Below are positions 48,549 through 48,619 of a stretch of DNA of 48,619 nucleotides, piece after piece. Below the pieces are notes generated by a model, which was not told the DNA's origin, searched no databases, and saw only the letters and a list, made by a program, of their open reading frames with translations. Positions within the stretch are counted from its first letter, which is position 1. Each line of letters starts with the position of its first letter. Origin of the DNA: Solirubrobacterales bacterium (GTDB lineage: Bacteria; Actinomycetota; Thermoleophilia; Solirubrobacterales; 70-9); assembly GCA_017882505.1 (NCBI GenBank), contig JADGPJ010000011.1:1-48619 (forward strand). Reading direction: 5' to 3'. The position numbers and the translations under genes were made by a program.

Positions 48549-48619
48549 GGCGCCTTGGCGGAGTGGCTACGCAGCGGCCTGCAAAGCCGTTTACACCGGT
48601 TCGATTCCGGTAGGCGCCT
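48549..48619 (+). tRNA. tRNA-Cys (anticodon GCA)
   Basis: A complete 71-base cloverleaf ending exactly at the window edge. Acceptor arms GGCGCCT and AGGCGCC pair, the anticodon stem is GCGGC/GCCGT with loop CTGCAAA giving anticodon GCA, and the T-arm is ACCGG/CCGGT with loop TTCGATT. The discriminator base is T; CCA is not encoded in what is visible. Confidence 0.95.

Noticed and set aside
1-48619. CRISPR array, rRNA operon, insertion sequence or prophage
   Set aside because: No regularly spaced direct repeats, rRNA sequence, transposase or phage structural gene was seen.

Overview
The window is a 48.6 kb, G+C-rich chromosomal segment that most resembles a high-GC actinobacterium, probably of the Thermoleophilia (Solirubrobacterales/Gaiellales type). 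This placement is inferred from the core gene order (rpmF-plsX-acpP-rnc-smc-ftsY-ffh-rpsP-khpA-trmD-rplS-lepB-rnhB, then yraN/comM/dprA, xer and a WhiG-like sigma factor) and from the accessory content: a WS/DGAT acyltransferase, a deazaflavin-type oxidoreductase, an excalibur-like secreted protein, DUF2630 and YkuD L,D-transpeptidases. No marker gene settles the species.

Layout. Positions 1-1.72 kb hold a partial alpha/beta hydrolase, an MBL-fold hydrolase and an internal scrap of a zinc-type dehydrogenase. This block ends abruptly inside a truncated yceD (DUF177), so it is either an insertion, a rearrangement or an assembly join. Positions 2.0-20.6 kb form the housekeeping block: ribosomal proteins L32, S16 and L19, lipid synthesis (plsX, acpP), RNase III, a strikingly short SMC, both SRP GTPases (ftsY, ffh), tRNA modification (trmD), signal peptidase, RNase HII, DNA uptake and processing (comM, dprA), thiD and ilvD. 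Positions 20.6-33.7 kb hold metabolic and envelope genes: hydrolase, F420-type reductase, 5-formyl-THF cyclo-ligase, L,D-transpeptidase, Xer recombinase, WhiG-like sigma factor, RNase HI, secreted trypsin-like protease, MBL-rhodanese fusion, nitroreductase and nitronate monooxygenase.

Positions 33.7-39.2 kb are an accessory zone anchored on a tRNA-Gly(GCC). The 3' half of that tRNA recurs at 34.9 and 38.1 kb, as expected of attachment-site duplications. Between the copies lie a dienelactone hydrolase, a secreted protein, a VOC protein, a SnoaL pseudogene, a cupredoxin and a RodZ-like protein. No integrase is present there. Positions 39.4-48.6 kb hold two SHOCT-domain membrane proteins, a beta-propeller lipoprotein, a tiny zinc-ribbon-like gene, a second and larger YkuD enzyme, an enoyl-reductase/flavin monooxygenase pair, a frameshifted secreted GH5 glycosidase, the remnant of an MmyB-type regulator, DUF2630 and a terminal tRNA-Cys(GCA).

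The most unusual item is the SMC protein (4851-7229). Both ATPase heads are intact, but there are only about 390 residues between them and no recognisable hinge domain. Other points of interest are the repeated tRNA-Gly ends, a recurrent -10-like box 6-11 nt before start codons (near-leaderless transcription), an acidic tail on L19, the absence of rimM from its usual slot, and several broken genes clustered in the accessory parts.
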